From Oxalobacteraceae sp. CFBP 13730 (GTDB lineage: Bacteria; Pseudomonadota; Gammaproteobacteria; Burkholderiales; Burkholderiaceae_D): 64,000 nucleotides of DNA. Position 1 is the first letter of the stretch; every line of letters begins with the position of its first letter. The notes under the pieces were generated by a model that did not search any database, had not been told where the DNA came from, and saw only the letters and a list, made by a program, of their open reading frames with translations. Made by a program: the position numbers and the translations under genes. Positions 19,130-28,869 of this stretch are shown here, in pieces. The stretch covers positions 372,001 through 436,000 of the forward strand of contig JACYUQ010000001.1 of NCBI GenBank assembly GCA_014841835.1, read 5' to 3'.

Positions 19130-21592
19130 ATGCATTCATCCGACGAGTACCGCGCCGAGATCGACCGGCTGCGCAAAACCACGCGCGACCTGGTGGCCAT
19201 GACCACCCTGCCAGCCGTCTGGGGCGACCTGCCGCCGGAAGGCGTCATCGACAGCCTGGCCGGCGTGCTGCTTCGCACCCTGGACCTGGACCTGGTCGCT
19301 GTCCACCTGCCGGGCAAGGGCGAGATCGAACCACTCGAAATCATTCGCCTGCGGGGCGACGACACGGGCAGCATGCTGTCCGCCGCACGCGCGGCGCTCG
19401 ACGCCGCCATGCAACCGGTCGATCTGCATGGCATGCGTCCCGCCACGCTGCACGACGACGCGCCGCTGCAGTTCGGCAGCGCCCGCTTCGGCATCGGCAG
19501 CGAGATTGGCGTCGTGCTCATCGGCGCGCGGCGCACCGGTTTTCCGTCCGAGCACGAGCGCCTGCTGCTGGGCGTGGCTGCAAACCAGGCCGCCGCGATC
19601 CTGCAGCGCCGTCTGGCCGAACGCGCGCTGGCGCGCAGCGAGTCGCGCTTCCAGGACCTGGCCGATGCCGCGCCGGCCATGCTGTGGGTCACCGAGCCCG
19701 ATGGCAAGCTCTCGTTCCTGTCACGCGCCTGGCACGAATTCACGGCCCAGGACCGGGGAACGAGCCTGGCGTTCGGCTGGACGGCCGCCGTGCACCCCGA
19801 CGAACGCGACGCGGCGCTGCATGCGGTCGTCGATGCCAATGCGCGCCGCGTGCCATTCAGCATGGAGCATCGGCTGCGGCATGTCGTCGATGGGTATCGC
19901 TGGGTAATCGCGACCGGACAGCCGCGCTTTGCGGCAAACGGCGACTTCCTGGGGTTTGTCGGCAACGTGCTCGACATCAGCGACCGCAAGCGAACCGAGC
20001 AGGCGCTGCACGAAACGCGCGACACGCTCGTGACGATGTTCGACGCCCTGCCCGTGGGCGTGGCCGTGGCCGGCCCGGACGGCAAGCTGTTGCTGTCGAA
20101 CCAGGCCATGCACCGTTACCTGCCCACCGGCGTGCTGCCGTCGCTGGACGAAGAGCGCTATATGCGCTGGACCGCGTTCGATGCCGACGGCAAGCCCCTC
20201 GAGCGCCGAGATTTTGCCGGCGCACGTGCCTCGCGCGGGGAGCGCGTCGTACCGGGCATCGAAGCGCGCTACCTGGGCGACGATGGCGTCGAGATCTGGA
20301 CACAGGTGGCCGCCGTGCCGCTCAAGGGGCGCGACGATGTGATGCGCGGCCACGTCGCGATCGTCACCGACATCGATGCCTTCAAACGTACCGAGGCAGC
20401 GCTGCGCCTGGCCAAGGCCAAACAGCGCGACCTGTTCGACGAAGTGGCCAGGGCCAACCGCAACCTGAGCGAATTTTTGGCCGTGCTGGCACATGAATTG
20501 CGCAATCCGCTGGCCCCGCTGCTGACGGGACTGGAACTGATGCGTATTGGGGCCAGCGGGGCCAGCGGTGCCGGTGATGCCGCCGCCGCCGCCAACGTCC
20601 GGGGGATGATGGAGCGCCAGGTGCGGCAGCTGGCGCATCTGATCGACGACCTGCTCGACATCGCACGCGTTACCAATGGCAAGGTAGAGATCCGAAAAAC
20701 CCGCGTCGACCTCAACGCAATCGTGGCCGACGCGGTCGAGACCAGCCTGCCGCTGATCGACCAGAAGCAGCACGTACTCGACCTGCAACTGCACGCTGCA
20801 CCGCTGCCGGTACAGGCCGACGCCACCCGCATCGCGCAGGTGGTTGGCAACCTGTTGACCAATGCGGCCAAGTACACGCCCCCGGGCGGCGCGATTTCGC
20901 TGCACGTGACGCAGGATGGCGCCGACGCCGTCATGACCGTGACCGACAACGGCGTCGGCATTCCGGCTGCGTCGCTGGAATCGGTGTTCGAGATGTTCAG
21001 CCAGGTGGGCAGCAACCGGCAGCACGCGCAAGGTGGCCTGGGCATCGGCCTGTCGCTGGTACGCCAGCTGATTGGCCTGCACGACGGCGCGGTCAGCGCG
21101 CACAGCGATGGCATCGGCAAGGGCAGCACCTTCGTGGTCAGGCTCGCGCTGGACGGGGAAACGGCGGCGGCACCGCTTGAGGAGGTCACCGTGCAGGCCA
21201 CGCCGGCTGCGCCGGGACTGCGCATTCTCGTCACGGACGACAATGTCGATGCCGCGGTGACGCTGTCGATGCTGCTCGAGATGGAAGGTCACGATGTCAC
21301 GCTTGCCCATGACGGCCGGCAGGCGCTGCAGGTGGCGGCGCTATGCCTGCCGGACGTGGCGTTTCTGGATATCGGCCTGCCGGACATGTCGGGCCACGAG
21401 GTGGCACGCCGCCTGCGCCAGATCGCCGGGCTCGAGCGCTGCGCCATCGTTGCCGTGTCCGGCTGGGGCGCGCCGGACGATCTGGCGCGCTCGAGGGCCG
21501 CCGGCTTCGACGCGCACTTCACCAAGCCGGTGGACTCGAGTCGTGTACTCGATTATCTGGCGGTGGTGGCTGCCAGCATGCGCTCAACGTAG
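19130..21592 (+). CDS. Hybrid histidine kinase (GAF-PAS-PAS-HisKA-HATPase-REC)
   Basis: An 820-residue cytoplasmic kinase. A GAF-like domain (about 30-165) is followed by two PAS domains (about 175-290, 300-420), a HisKA dimerisation domain with His455 in LAHELRNPLAP, an HATPase domain (N box NLLTNAAKY, G boxes DNGVGIP and GGLGIGLSL), and a C-terminal receiver with Asp747 in FLDIGLPDMSG. No membrane segment. The ATG at 19130 is chosen because the N-terminus then matches a normal coiled start; the frame upstream overlaps the MEDS gene. The C-terminal 370 residues closely resemble those of the large kinase at 49903. Its 3' end overlaps the convergent ribE by 40 bases. Confidence 0.92.
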   Translation: MHSSDEYRAEIDRLRKTTRDLVAMTTLPAVWGDLPPEGVIDSLAGVLLRTLDLDLVAVHLPGKGEIEPLEIIRLRGDDTGSMLSAARAALDAAMQPVDLHGMRPATLHDDAPLQFGSARFGIGSEIGVVLIGARRTGFPSEHERLLLGVAANQAAAILQRRLAERALARSESRFQDLADAAPAMLWVTEPDGKLSFLSRAWHEFTAQDRGTSLAFGWTAAVHPDERDAALHAVVDANARRVPFSMEHRLRHVVDGYRWVIATGQPRFAANGDFLGFVGNVLDISDRKRTEQALHETRDTLVTMFDALPVGVAVAGPDGKLLLSNQAMHRYLPTGVLPSLDEERYMRWTAFDADGKPLERRDFAGARASRGERVVPGIEARYLGDDGVEIWTQVAAVPLKGRDDVMRGHVAIVTDIDAFKRTEAALRLAKAKQRDLFDEVARANRNLSEFLAVLAHELRNPLAPLLTGLELMRIGASGASGAGDAAAAANVRGMMERQVRQLAHLIDDLLDIARVTNGKVEIRKTRVDLNAIVADAVETSLPLIDQKQHVLDLQLHAAPLPVQADATRIAQVVGNLLTNAAKYTPPGGAISLHVTQDGADAVMTVTDNGVGIPAASLESVFEMFSQVGSNRQHAQGGLGIGLSLVRQLIGLHDGAVSAHSDGIGKGSTFVVRLALDGETAAAPLEEVTVQATPAAPGLRILVTDDNVDAAVTLSMLLEMEGHDVTLAHDGRQALQVAALCLPDVAFLDIGLPDMSGHEVARRLRQIAGLERCAIVAVSGWGAPDDLARSRAAGFDAHFTKPVDSSRVLDYLAVVAASMRST

Positions 21593-22185
21593 CGCGCGAT
21601 CAGGTCGATCTCGAGATTGACGCGCGAGCCGGCCGCCAGGTGGCGCAGCGTGGTGACCTCGATCGTGTGCGGAATCAGGTTGATCGAGAAGCGGCACACT
21701 TTGTGGCCACCCTCGTCCAGGTCGTGCACCCGGTTGACGGTCAGCGACACGCCATTGACGACGATCGACCCTTTATAGGCCAGGAACTTGCCCAGCTCAT
21801 GCGGCGCATCGATGATCAGCTCGCGCGATTCGCCGACCGGCTCGAAGCTGTGCACGACGCCCAGGCCGTCGACGTGGCCCGACACCAGGTGTCCGCCCAG
21901 GCGCTCGGCCAGCGTCAGGGCTTTCTCGAGGTTGACTTCACCGGGCGCGTCCAGGCCCACGGTCTTGTTCAGGCTTTCGCGCGAGACGTCGACCGTGAAC
22001 CCGGTGGCGCTCTTTTCGGTGACGGTCATGCAGGCGCCGTTGATAGCGATCGAGTCGCCCAGGCCCACGTCGGCCAGCGGTAACGGGCCGGCATCGATGG
22101 CAAGACGCACGCCGGCGTCCAGGCCACCGGCCAGCGGTGCAACGGAAGTGATGGTGCCGACAGCGGCGACGATTCCAGTAAACAT
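21553..22185 (-). CDS. ribE: Riboflavin synthase alpha subunit
   Basis: A 210-residue riboflavin synthase (also called ribC), which dismutates two lumazine molecules to riboflavin. Two lumazine-binding repeats are visible: MFTGIVAAVG then INGACMTVT, and GGHLVSGHVDG then VNGVSLTVNRV. It starts 6 bases after ribD stops, so the two are cotranscribed. Its last 40 bases overlap the end of the kinase gene on the other strand, leaving no room for a terminator between them. Confidence 0.97.
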   Translation of the reverse strand: MFTGIVAAVGTITSVAPLAGGLDAGVRLAIDAGPLPLADVGLGDSIAINGACMTVTEKSATGFTVDVSRESLNKTVGLDAPGEVNLEKALTLAERLGGHLVSGHVDGLGVVHSFEPVGESRELIIDAPHELGKFLAYKGSIVVNGVSLTVNRVHDLDEGGHKVCRFSINLIPHTIEVTTLRHLAAGSRVNLEIDLIARYVERMLAATTAR

Positions 22186-22191
22186 ACGACG

Positions 22192-23355
22192 TTATTCCTT
22201 GTTGGGGGTAGCAGAGGATGGGGAAGCAGCTTCGGCAAAGCGGGCCAGGATGCGCAGGTCGTCGCCCACGCGCGTGACGTCGTGAAAGCGCAGCTGGCGC
22301 CGCTCGGTCAGTTGCGTGAGCGGCGGCAGGTCGAACATGCCCTGCCCCGGGCCGATCAGGCTCGGGGCCAGGTAGACCAGCAGTTCGTCGACGCAGCCTT
22401 CGCGCACGAGCGATGCATTGAGTTTGCTGCCCGCTTCGACGTGGACTTCATTGACTTCGCGCCGGCCCAGTTCGCGCATCAGGGCCGGCAGGTCGACCTT
22501 GCCGTGCGCGTTCGGCAGGTACAGCACTTCGTGGCCGGCGGCGCGCAGGGCGGCGGCTTTCCGGTCGCCCGGCTGCTCGGCGGCCGCGACGAGCCAGCAC
22601 GGCTCGCCCTGCAGGATGTGCGCATCGGGGTCGATCTCGAGGCGGCTGTCGACGATCACGCGGCGCGGCTGCATCGGCGTGGCAAGCCCGCGCACGGTGA
22701 GCTGCGGGTTGTCGGCCTTGACGGTGCCGATGCCGGTGACGATCGCACTGGCGCGCGCGCGCCAGGCATGGCCGTCGGCGCGCGCATCGGGGCCGGTGAT
22801 CCACTGGCTTTCGCCGCCGGCCAGCGCCGTGGCGCCGTCCAGGCTGGCCGCCACTTTCAGGCGCACCCACGGCAGGCCGCGCACCATGCGCGAGAAGAAG
22901 CCGATGTTCAGTTCCTGCGCTTCGCGCGCCATGATCCCGGAACGCACGGCGATGCCCGCCGCTTCCAGCTGCGCCAGCCCGCGCCCGGCGACGAGCGGAT
23001 TGGGGTCGACCATCGCCGCCACCACGCGGCCCAGGCCAGCAGCGATCAGGGCCTCCGAGCAAGGCGGCGTGCGGCCGTGGTGGCTGCACGGTTCGAGCGT
23101 GACATAGGCAGTGGCGCCGCGCACGTCGTTGCCGCGCGCGGCGGCGTCGCGCAGTGCCTGGATTTCGGCGTGCGCCTGGCCGGCCGGCTGCGTATGGCCG
23201 GCGCCGATCACGACGTCGTCCTTGACGATCACGCAGCCGATGCGCGGATTGGGCGCCGTGATGAACATGCCGCGCGCCGCCCAGGCCAGCGCCGCAGCCA
23301 TGCCTTCGGTGTCGTTGAGAATGGGTTGGCTGTCGTGGGTCACGTGGTCTTTCAT
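22192..23355 (-). CDS. ribD: Bifunctional riboflavin biosynthesis deaminase/reductase
   Basis: A 387-residue RibD. The N-terminal deaminase has the zinc site H-A-E (HAEIQAL) and P-C-x(n)-C in EPCSHHGRTPPCSEALI. The C-terminal reductase has the dihydrofolate-reductase-like fold with VKVAASLDG-type residues (LKVAASLDGATAL) and GSKLNASLV. It performs the second and third steps of riboflavin synthesis. The fimT-like gene lies 24 bases upstream and ribE 6 bases downstream, all on the minus strand. Confidence 0.96.
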   Translation of the reverse strand: MKDHVTHDSQPILNDTEGMAAALAWAARGMFITAPNPRIGCVIVKDDVVIGAGHTQPAGQAHAEIQALRDAAARGNDVRGATAYVTLEPCSHHGRTPPCSEALIAAGLGRVVAAMVDPNPLVAGRGLAQLEAAGIAVRSGIMAREAQELNIGFFSRMVRGLPWVRLKVAASLDGATALAGGESQWITGPDARADGHAWRARASAIVTGIGTVKADNPQLTVRGLATPMQPRRVIVDSRLEIDPDAHILQGEPCWLVAAAEQPGDRKAAALRAAGHEVLYLPNAHGKVDLPALMRELGRREVNEVHVEAGSKLNASLVREGCVDELLVYLAPSLIGPGQGMFDLPPLTQLTERRQLRFHDVTRVGDDLRILARFAEAASPSSATPNKE

Positions 23356-23379
23356 GGATGCGCGTTGTTTAGGCCTGCT

Positions 23380-23973
23380 TCAGGGCGGTGCGGTGGCGCC
23401 GTCGCAGCCGGCATCGCGGGCCGGGTTGCACAGGCGCGGGCGGCCAAGCATATTGATTTTAATACGGCGCACCTGGCCGCCGTGGAACAGCGACAGCGTG
23501 CCCGGCCGCGCGGCGGCGCTGCTGGTCGCGCTGCAACTGCGCCCCGCGCCATTGTAGGCGATGTATTGCGGGGCTGCAGCGCTGGCAAAGGAATAGCCCA
23601 CCTGCACCCCTTGCGCCAGCGTGGCGCGCACGGCCAGGATGTCGTCGCCCGCGCCGGCCTGGCGATTGTTGTCGTGGTCGACGTAGACGGTCCAGCCGCG
23701 CGACCAGTCGATGCCAGCCGCGTCGTTGGACGTGACGATGACCGGCTCGTTGCGGGCAATCGCCTGCGAACGGGCCAGCTGGATCGCACTGTACAAGTCG
23801 CTGGCGGCCACGCGCAGTTCCTGGCCCTGCACGATCCGGTGCAGGCCGGGCGCCGCCAGCGCTGCCGTGATGGCCACCATGCCCAGTACCACGGCCAGTT
23901 CGGCCAACGACACGCCGCGGCAGCGCGCGCACCGGGTGGATCGGGGGATCGGGTTCACGGCGGGCGCTATCAT
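23380..23973 (-). CDS. GspH/FimT-like minor prepilin
   Basis: A 197-residue type IV pilin-like protein. A basic leader ends in CRG, then the mature hydrophobic helix begins SLAELAVVLGMVAI, with the conserved Glu at position 5 of the mature protein as required for PilD processing and assembly. The C-terminal half has paired cysteines (GRSC, LCNPARDAGC). The ATG at 23973 overlaps the pilE-like stop codon (ATGA), which decides the start and implies translational coupling. It is the last of five minor pilin genes. Confidence 0.85.
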   Translation of the reverse strand: MIAPAVNPIPRSTRCARCRGVSLAELAVVLGMVAITAALAAPGLHRIVQGQELRVAASDLYSAIQLARSQAIARNEPVIVTSNDAAGIDWSRGWTVYVDHDNNRQAGAGDDILAVRATLAQGVQVGYSFASAAAPQYIAYNGAGRSCSATSSAAARPGTLSLFHGGQVRRIKINMLGRPRLCNPARDAGCDGATAPP

Positions 23974-24431
23974 GGCCAGCAGCGCGGCGAGGCGCCGCTG
24001 GCACCCTGCGCGCCGGTGCTGTCCAGCATCAGCGTGCCGCATTCCGCATCGGAAAATGCGGCGTTGACATTGGCCGTGCCGGGCCGCGCGCGCAGCAGGA
24101 TGCAGGCGGCAATGGGCTGGCCCGGACAGGCGTCGCCGTCGAGCTCATAGGCGCTGGCAGCGGCGCTGTTGCCGAGCCAGGTGCGGAACTGGCGTGTGTC
24201 CGGGTTGCTGGCGGCGCTGGTGGCGATGGAGAACGCGATATAGGTGTGATGCTGGGCGCGAAACTGTTCCTGGCGCTGCATCAGGTCGAGTAGCGCCAGT
24301 TGGGCCTCGACCCGGCGCGCCTTGACGATCTGGTGCGCATACGACGGATACGCGACCGATGTCAGGATGCCGACGATCGCCAGCACGGCCAGCAGTTCGA
24401 TCAGTGTGAAACCCTTGCGATGTGCTGTCAT
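23970..24431 (-). CDS. PilE-like minor prepilin
   Basis: A 153-residue type IV prepilin. The short leader MTAHRKG is cut before F in GFTLIELLAVLAIVGIL, the classic class III signal with Glu5. The C-terminal part has cysteines (DACPGQPIAACI, AECGTL) likely forming the D-loop. AGGAG precedes the ATG by 8 nt; the longer upstream frame is unlike a prepilin. In related clusters pilY1 usually sits just before this gene; here pilX does, 49 bases away. Confidence 0.9.
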   Translation of the reverse strand: MTAHRKGFTLIELLAVLAIVGILTSVAYPSYAHQIVKARRVEAQLALLDLMQRQEQFRAQHHTYIAFSIATSAASNPDTRQFRTWLGNSAAASAYELDGDACPGQPIAACILLRARPGTANVNAAFSDAECGTLMLDSTGAQGASGASPRCWP

Positions 24432-24480
24432 GCGTTTTGCTCCTGTTTGCGTCTGTTTGCGCGTGTTTTGCGCTAATGGC

Positions 24481-25125
24481 TCATTCGGCTGCAGCGGCAA
24501 CCAGCGCGGACCAGTTGCCGATCTCGCGCCAGCCAACGCGCCGCCCGCGCGATCCGTCGGGTGGTTTGCGGTAATAGCCCTGCAGCGCGACCTGGGCGCC
24601 GGGCATGCTGCCGGCGCCGTGCGCGGCAATGCGGTACAGCTGCCCTTCGCCGGAGGCCGGCATCAGCTCGATCAGGTAGCGCGGCAGCGCGAGCGGCAAG
24701 CCGCCCTCGCCCGTCGGCAGCGTGGCGCCGGTGAACGTGCCGAAGGCGATGGCCGGCCCGTCATCGACAGCCAGTTGGGCCAGTTGCCGGTTGGGATCGG
24801 CGTCGTGCGCGCACAGGCCGTTGTACGGCCGGGCACCCAGACATTCACCGATGAACGCATCCACACTGCCGCCCAGGATCGCGTTGGCACGCGCCGAGCC
24901 CGGCGCCGCGCCGCCGTCGATATCATGTTCGGCATCGGTTAAAGCGGCCTCTGCCATTCGCATGGCCAGCACGCGATCGCGTTCGTACGCTGCGCCACGC
25001 GCGCTTTGCAGCGCACCACGCGCCGAGGCAATGCCCGTCATCAGCACCGCCAGCATCAGCACGAGCGCGGTGATCAGCGCGATGCCCGCCTGGCGTCGGG
25101 GCATGGAAAAGTGTCGGTTGCCCAT
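24481..25125 (-). CDS. pilX: PilX-like pilus assembly protein
   Basis: A 214-residue minor pilin of the PilX type. The N-terminus (MGNRHFSMPRRQAGIALITALVLM) has a hydrophobic helix but lacks Glu5 after the GIALIT start, as is normal for PilX. Residues RVLAMRMAEAALTDAE continue the helix typical of the family. Two cysteines (GECLG, NGLC) lie mid-protein. The start at 25125 is 8 bases after the pilW stop. An internal ATG at 25104 is a less likely alternative. Confidence 0.82.
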   Translation of the reverse strand: MGNRHFSMPRRQAGIALITALVLMLAVLMTGIASARGALQSARGAAYERDRVLAMRMAEAALTDAEHDIDGGAAPGSARANAILGGSVDAFIGECLGARPYNGLCAHDADPNRQLAQLAVDDGPAIAFGTFTGATLPTGEGGLPLALPRYLIELMPASGEGQLYRIAAHGAGSMPGAQVALQGYYRKPPDGSRGRRVGWREIGNWSALVAAAAE

Positions 25126-25132
25126 GCGCGGC

Positions 25133-26224
25133 TCAAGGTGCGGCCAACGGCGGCGCGGTGGGTGGCGCAGCGCGCGGTCCAGTGGGCGGCGACGCGGGCG
25201 GTTCAGCGGGCGGTTCAGCGGGCGGTGCAGCAGGCGGTGCAGCGGGCGGCGCGGCCGAAGGTAAAACGGACAGCGCGACGGGCAACGCAATCACGGCGCC
25301 ATATACCTTGCGCAGGCGCGCCTCGCTGTCACCGTCAAGATCGGCCGCCGCCAGCCGGACACCGGGATCGGCAGCGGCCAGTGCACCGTCGTACCCCGGC
25401 CCGAACAGCCAGTGCATGAGGTTGGCGCCGCTGCCGGCAGCCTGACGCGGCCCATGCAGCAGCAAGCCGACACGCACGCTTGCCACGCGCTTCCAGTGGC
25501 TGCGGGTGCGCAGGTCGGCGTCACGCTCGTCCAGCGTCGACCCGGCCAGCACCAGCGCCGCATCCAGCGCCCGGATTGCGCTGGCGTTCACGTACCGGTT
25601 GGGCGCGCCATCGCCATCGGTATCGAGCCCGTAGAGCACCTGGAAACTGTCGACACGGCCTGCCACGGCATCGGAAGACCAGTTGCCGGCGCCGCGGTAT
25701 TTGCAACGCAATTCGGCGTCGCCCTGCGCATTGCGCGCGACATAGAAGATGCTCCAGCCTTCCTGGTCGCGATGGACCGGAAACCCGGCGCAATCGAGCG
25801 TGCCGCCATCGCCATCCGGTGCTGCACCGGTGCCGGCAAAGCGCAGCGCCAGCACGTCGCTGCCGTTGACGGCAAGCAGTAGCGGCGCATCGATGCCGGC
25901 GCCGGCGTAGGTCAGCGAGGCCGCATCCAGGCCGGCAACCGCGGCCGGGGCTGCCGGGTCAAGCGCCGGATGCGCTGCCCAATCGACGTGCCCCGCCAGG
26001 CGCACGGCACGTGCCAGCGCGTCCAGCGCGTAGCGGCCGGCGTCGTCCATCTCGGCCGCGTCGAGCAGCGCTGCATGCGTCCGCGTGGCGCCGATCAGCA
26101 GCGAACCTGCCGCCAGCAGCACGGCCAGGCCGAGCACCATCGCCACCATGAATTCGGCGATGGTAAAACCCGGCTGGTGCGGACACGGGCACGGGAACGG
26201 GAACGGGTGCCGATCGTGCGTCAT
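25133..26224 (-). CDS. pilW: PilW-like minor prepilin with proline-rich tail
   Basis: A 363-residue PilW. The leader ends in QPG and the mature helix is FTIAEFMVAMVLGLAVLL with Glu5. The central region is PilW-like (DDAGRYALDALARAVRLAG, and a DTDGDGAPN calcium-loop-like stretch). The last 45 or so residues are an unusual Ala/Pro/Glu-rich tail with a four-residue period (APPA, EPPA), encoded by direct repeats at about 25150-25260. Its ATG overlaps the pilV stop (ATGA). It would be part of the priming complex at the pilus tip. Confidence 0.88.
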   Translation of the reverse strand: MTHDRHPFPFPCPCPHQPGFTIAEFMVAMVLGLAVLLAAGSLLIGATRTHAALLDAAEMDDAGRYALDALARAVRLAGHVDWAAHPALDPAAPAAVAGLDAASLTYAGAGIDAPLLLAVNGSDVLALRFAGTGAAPDGDGGTLDCAGFPVHRDQEGWSIFYVARNAQGDAELRCKYRGAGNWSSDAVAGRVDSFQVLYGLDTDGDGAPNRYVNASAIRALDAALVLAGSTLDERDADLRTRSHWKRVASVRVGLLLHGPRQAAGSGANLMHWLFGPGYDGALAAADPGVRLAAADLDGDSEARLRKVYGAVIALPVALSVLPSAAPPAAPPAAPPAEPPAEPPASPPTGPRAAPPTAPPLAAP

Positions 26225-26748
26225 CGCGCCACCATCAGCACGAATGCCGGCAAGTCATCGTTGCCGTGCCAGCCGATCTTGATCGCCACCGCCGCCTGCG
26301 CACCGCCGCTGCAGGCCCACCGGTAGCGGCGGCTGCCGGCATCCCACGGCGCCGCATCCCGGCAGACAGCGATGCGCCCGCCGGGAAAGCGGCCGTGCAC
26401 GAGCAGGCGCGTCTCATCGAGGTCGAACGCCGCCAGTGCCAGCGGATCGCATGCGGCGGTGCCGAAGCATGTGGGGGCGGCAGCAGGCGGGCCGTCGGCG
26501 ACGGCGTCGTAGTCGAGTGAAAGATAGGGATTGCCCGCATCGGGCAGGCGCGCCACCGGCCCGTTCGCTGTCATACGCGCCGCCAGCGAACCCGCCAGCT
26601 GGGCCGCTTCGGCCGTCAACGCAGCCTGCTGGCGCGTACGATCGGCCGTCAGTTGCGCCGCGCCCGCGCCGACGACACCGATGGCGAGCACGAACAGCGC
26701 CACCAGCACTTCAATGAGCGTGAAACCGTGGTGTGAATGATTGCGCAC
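26221..26748 (-). CDS. pilV: PilV-like minor prepilin
   Basis: A 175-residue type IV prepilin and the first gene of the minor pilin set. The leader MRNHSHHG is cut before FTLIEVLVALFVLAIGVVG, with Glu5. Cysteine pairs (PTCFGTAAC; VC then ACSGG) lie in the globular part. It overlaps pilW by four bases (ATGA). About 100 bp separate it from nrdR upstream, with no obvious promoter or terminator, so the pilins may be expressed from upstream. Confidence 0.88.
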   Translation of the reverse strand: MRNHSHHGFTLIEVLVALFVLAIGVVGAGAAQLTADRTRQQAALTAEAAQLAGSLAARMTANGPVARLPDAGNPYLSLDYDAVADGPPAAAPTCFGTAACDPLALAAFDLDETRLLVHGRFPGGRIAVCRDAAPWDAGSRRYRWACSGGAQAAVAIKIGWHGNDDLPAFVLMVAR

Positions 26749-26851
26749 GCAAGCCTCCCGATAACGAACTACGACGTTATCAGGCCGGTTTTACACGCGC
26801 GTGAGGCGGCGCAAGCGTACGGCGTGCCGTTCGGGGAACCTCGGGGAGGGA

Positions 26852-27319
26852 TTAGTTGTCGAGTTTGTGCTGATGCCCGACTTCGGCCAGCGCTGCCTGG
26901 AACGAATCCAGGTCTTCGAAATTCTTGTAGACCGATGCGAAGCGGATATACGCGATCTTGTCGAGGCCCTTGAGCTCTTGCATCACGAGCTCGCCCACAT
27001 GGCCGGTGTCGACTTCACGCAGGCCGCTGGTGAGCAGCTTTTCCTCAATCGAGGCAACGGCCTTGTCGATGGCTTGGGCGGCCACCGGCCGCTTGCGCAG
27101 TGCCAGCATCAGGCTGCCGCGCAGCTTGGATGAAGCGAACTCGGTGCGGCTGCCGTTTTTCTTGACGATGATCGGCATCGACAGTTCGATGCGCTCATAG
27201 GTGGTGAAGCGCTTGTCGCACTTGCCGCAGCGGCGCCGGCGCCGGATGGCGTCCCCCTCCTCCGATACGCGGGTATCGAGGACTTGTGTATCTTCATGCT
27301 GGCAAAAGGGACATTTCAT
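26852..27319 (-). CDS. nrdR: Transcriptional repressor NrdR
   Basis: A 155-residue NrdR, the nucleotide-sensing repressor of ribonucleotide reductase genes. The N-terminal zinc ribbon has CPFC and CGKC, followed by RFTTYERIE, and the rest is an ATP-cone domain ([28 protein letters not shown]). Full length. It lies 73 bases downstream of glyA on the same strand, the usual glyA-nrdR arrangement of betaproteobacteria. Confidence 0.97.
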   Translation of the reverse strand: MKCPFCQHEDTQVLDTRVSEEGDAIRRRRRCGKCDKRFTTYERIELSMPIIVKKNGSRTEFASSKLRGSLMLALRKRPVAAQAIDKAVASIEEKLLTSGLREVDTGHVGELVMQELKGLDKIAYIRFASVYKNFEDLDSFQAALAEVGHQHKLDN

Positions 27320-27351
27320 GGCGCCGGGGCTGCAATACTACGTGGAGACTA

Positions 27352-27373
27352 CCGGGCCAGCGAACCGGCCCGG
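27352..27373 (-). terminator. Hairpin between glyA and nrdR
   Basis: CCGGGCC and GGCCCGG pair around an 8-nt loop just after the glyA stop. No T tract follows, so it may only stabilise the mRNA or reduce read-through. Confidence 0.4.
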
Positions 27374-27392
27374 ATAGACAGGGTCAGCCAGA

Positions 27393-28640
<1,248 letters not shown>

Positions 28641-28710
28641 GTAAAACTCCAATCGATAGTATTCCAGGCAACGAGCGGCGCTGTGTGCGGGTGCGGGAGC
28701 CAAAGGGCGC

Positions 28711-28750
28711 GGGCAGCCGCGATCGAACGCGTACCGGTTGATGGCTGCCC
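28711..28750 (-). terminator. Candidate riboswitch-controlled terminator in the glyA leader
   Basis: GGGCAGCC pairs with GGCTGCCC and is followed by GCGCCCTTT. The 5' arm overlaps the riboswitch pseudoknot sequence GCCTGGGCA, so the two structures exclude each other. This fits a switch in which ligand binding prevents termination. The T tract is short. Confidence 0.55.
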
Positions 28751-28860
28751 AGGCGAACGGCGTATGGCGTCTCACGTTCCCCGGTGGGTACCCACCTTTG
28801 CCGCGCTGCGCACCAATCGGTGGCGCTTGTGCGGTGTTTCGCCAGTTACGTGAGACGTAA
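28745..28860 (-). promoter_or_regulatory. ZTP (pfl) riboswitch upstream of glyA
   Basis: On the minus strand CGTCTCACG (28849-28857) pairs with CGTGAGACG (28768-28776) as a 9-bp P1. Between them are the conserved blocks GTAACTGGCGAAACA and CCACCGGGGAACG, and P1 is followed downstream by GCCTGGGCA (28746-28754), the pseudoknot/ligand block. Order and spacing match the pfl motif, which senses the folate-stress alarmone ZTP/ZMP and commonly controls glyA, folD and purH. It is 100 bases upstream of the glyA start. Confidence 0.9.
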
Positions 28861-28869
28861 AGTCCGCAA

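Noticed and set aside
18459..21592. Anti-phage defence or biosynthetic cluster in the accessory block
   Set aside because: The genes are signalling proteins and a protease with no nuclease, methylase, toxin or assembly-line enzyme nearby.
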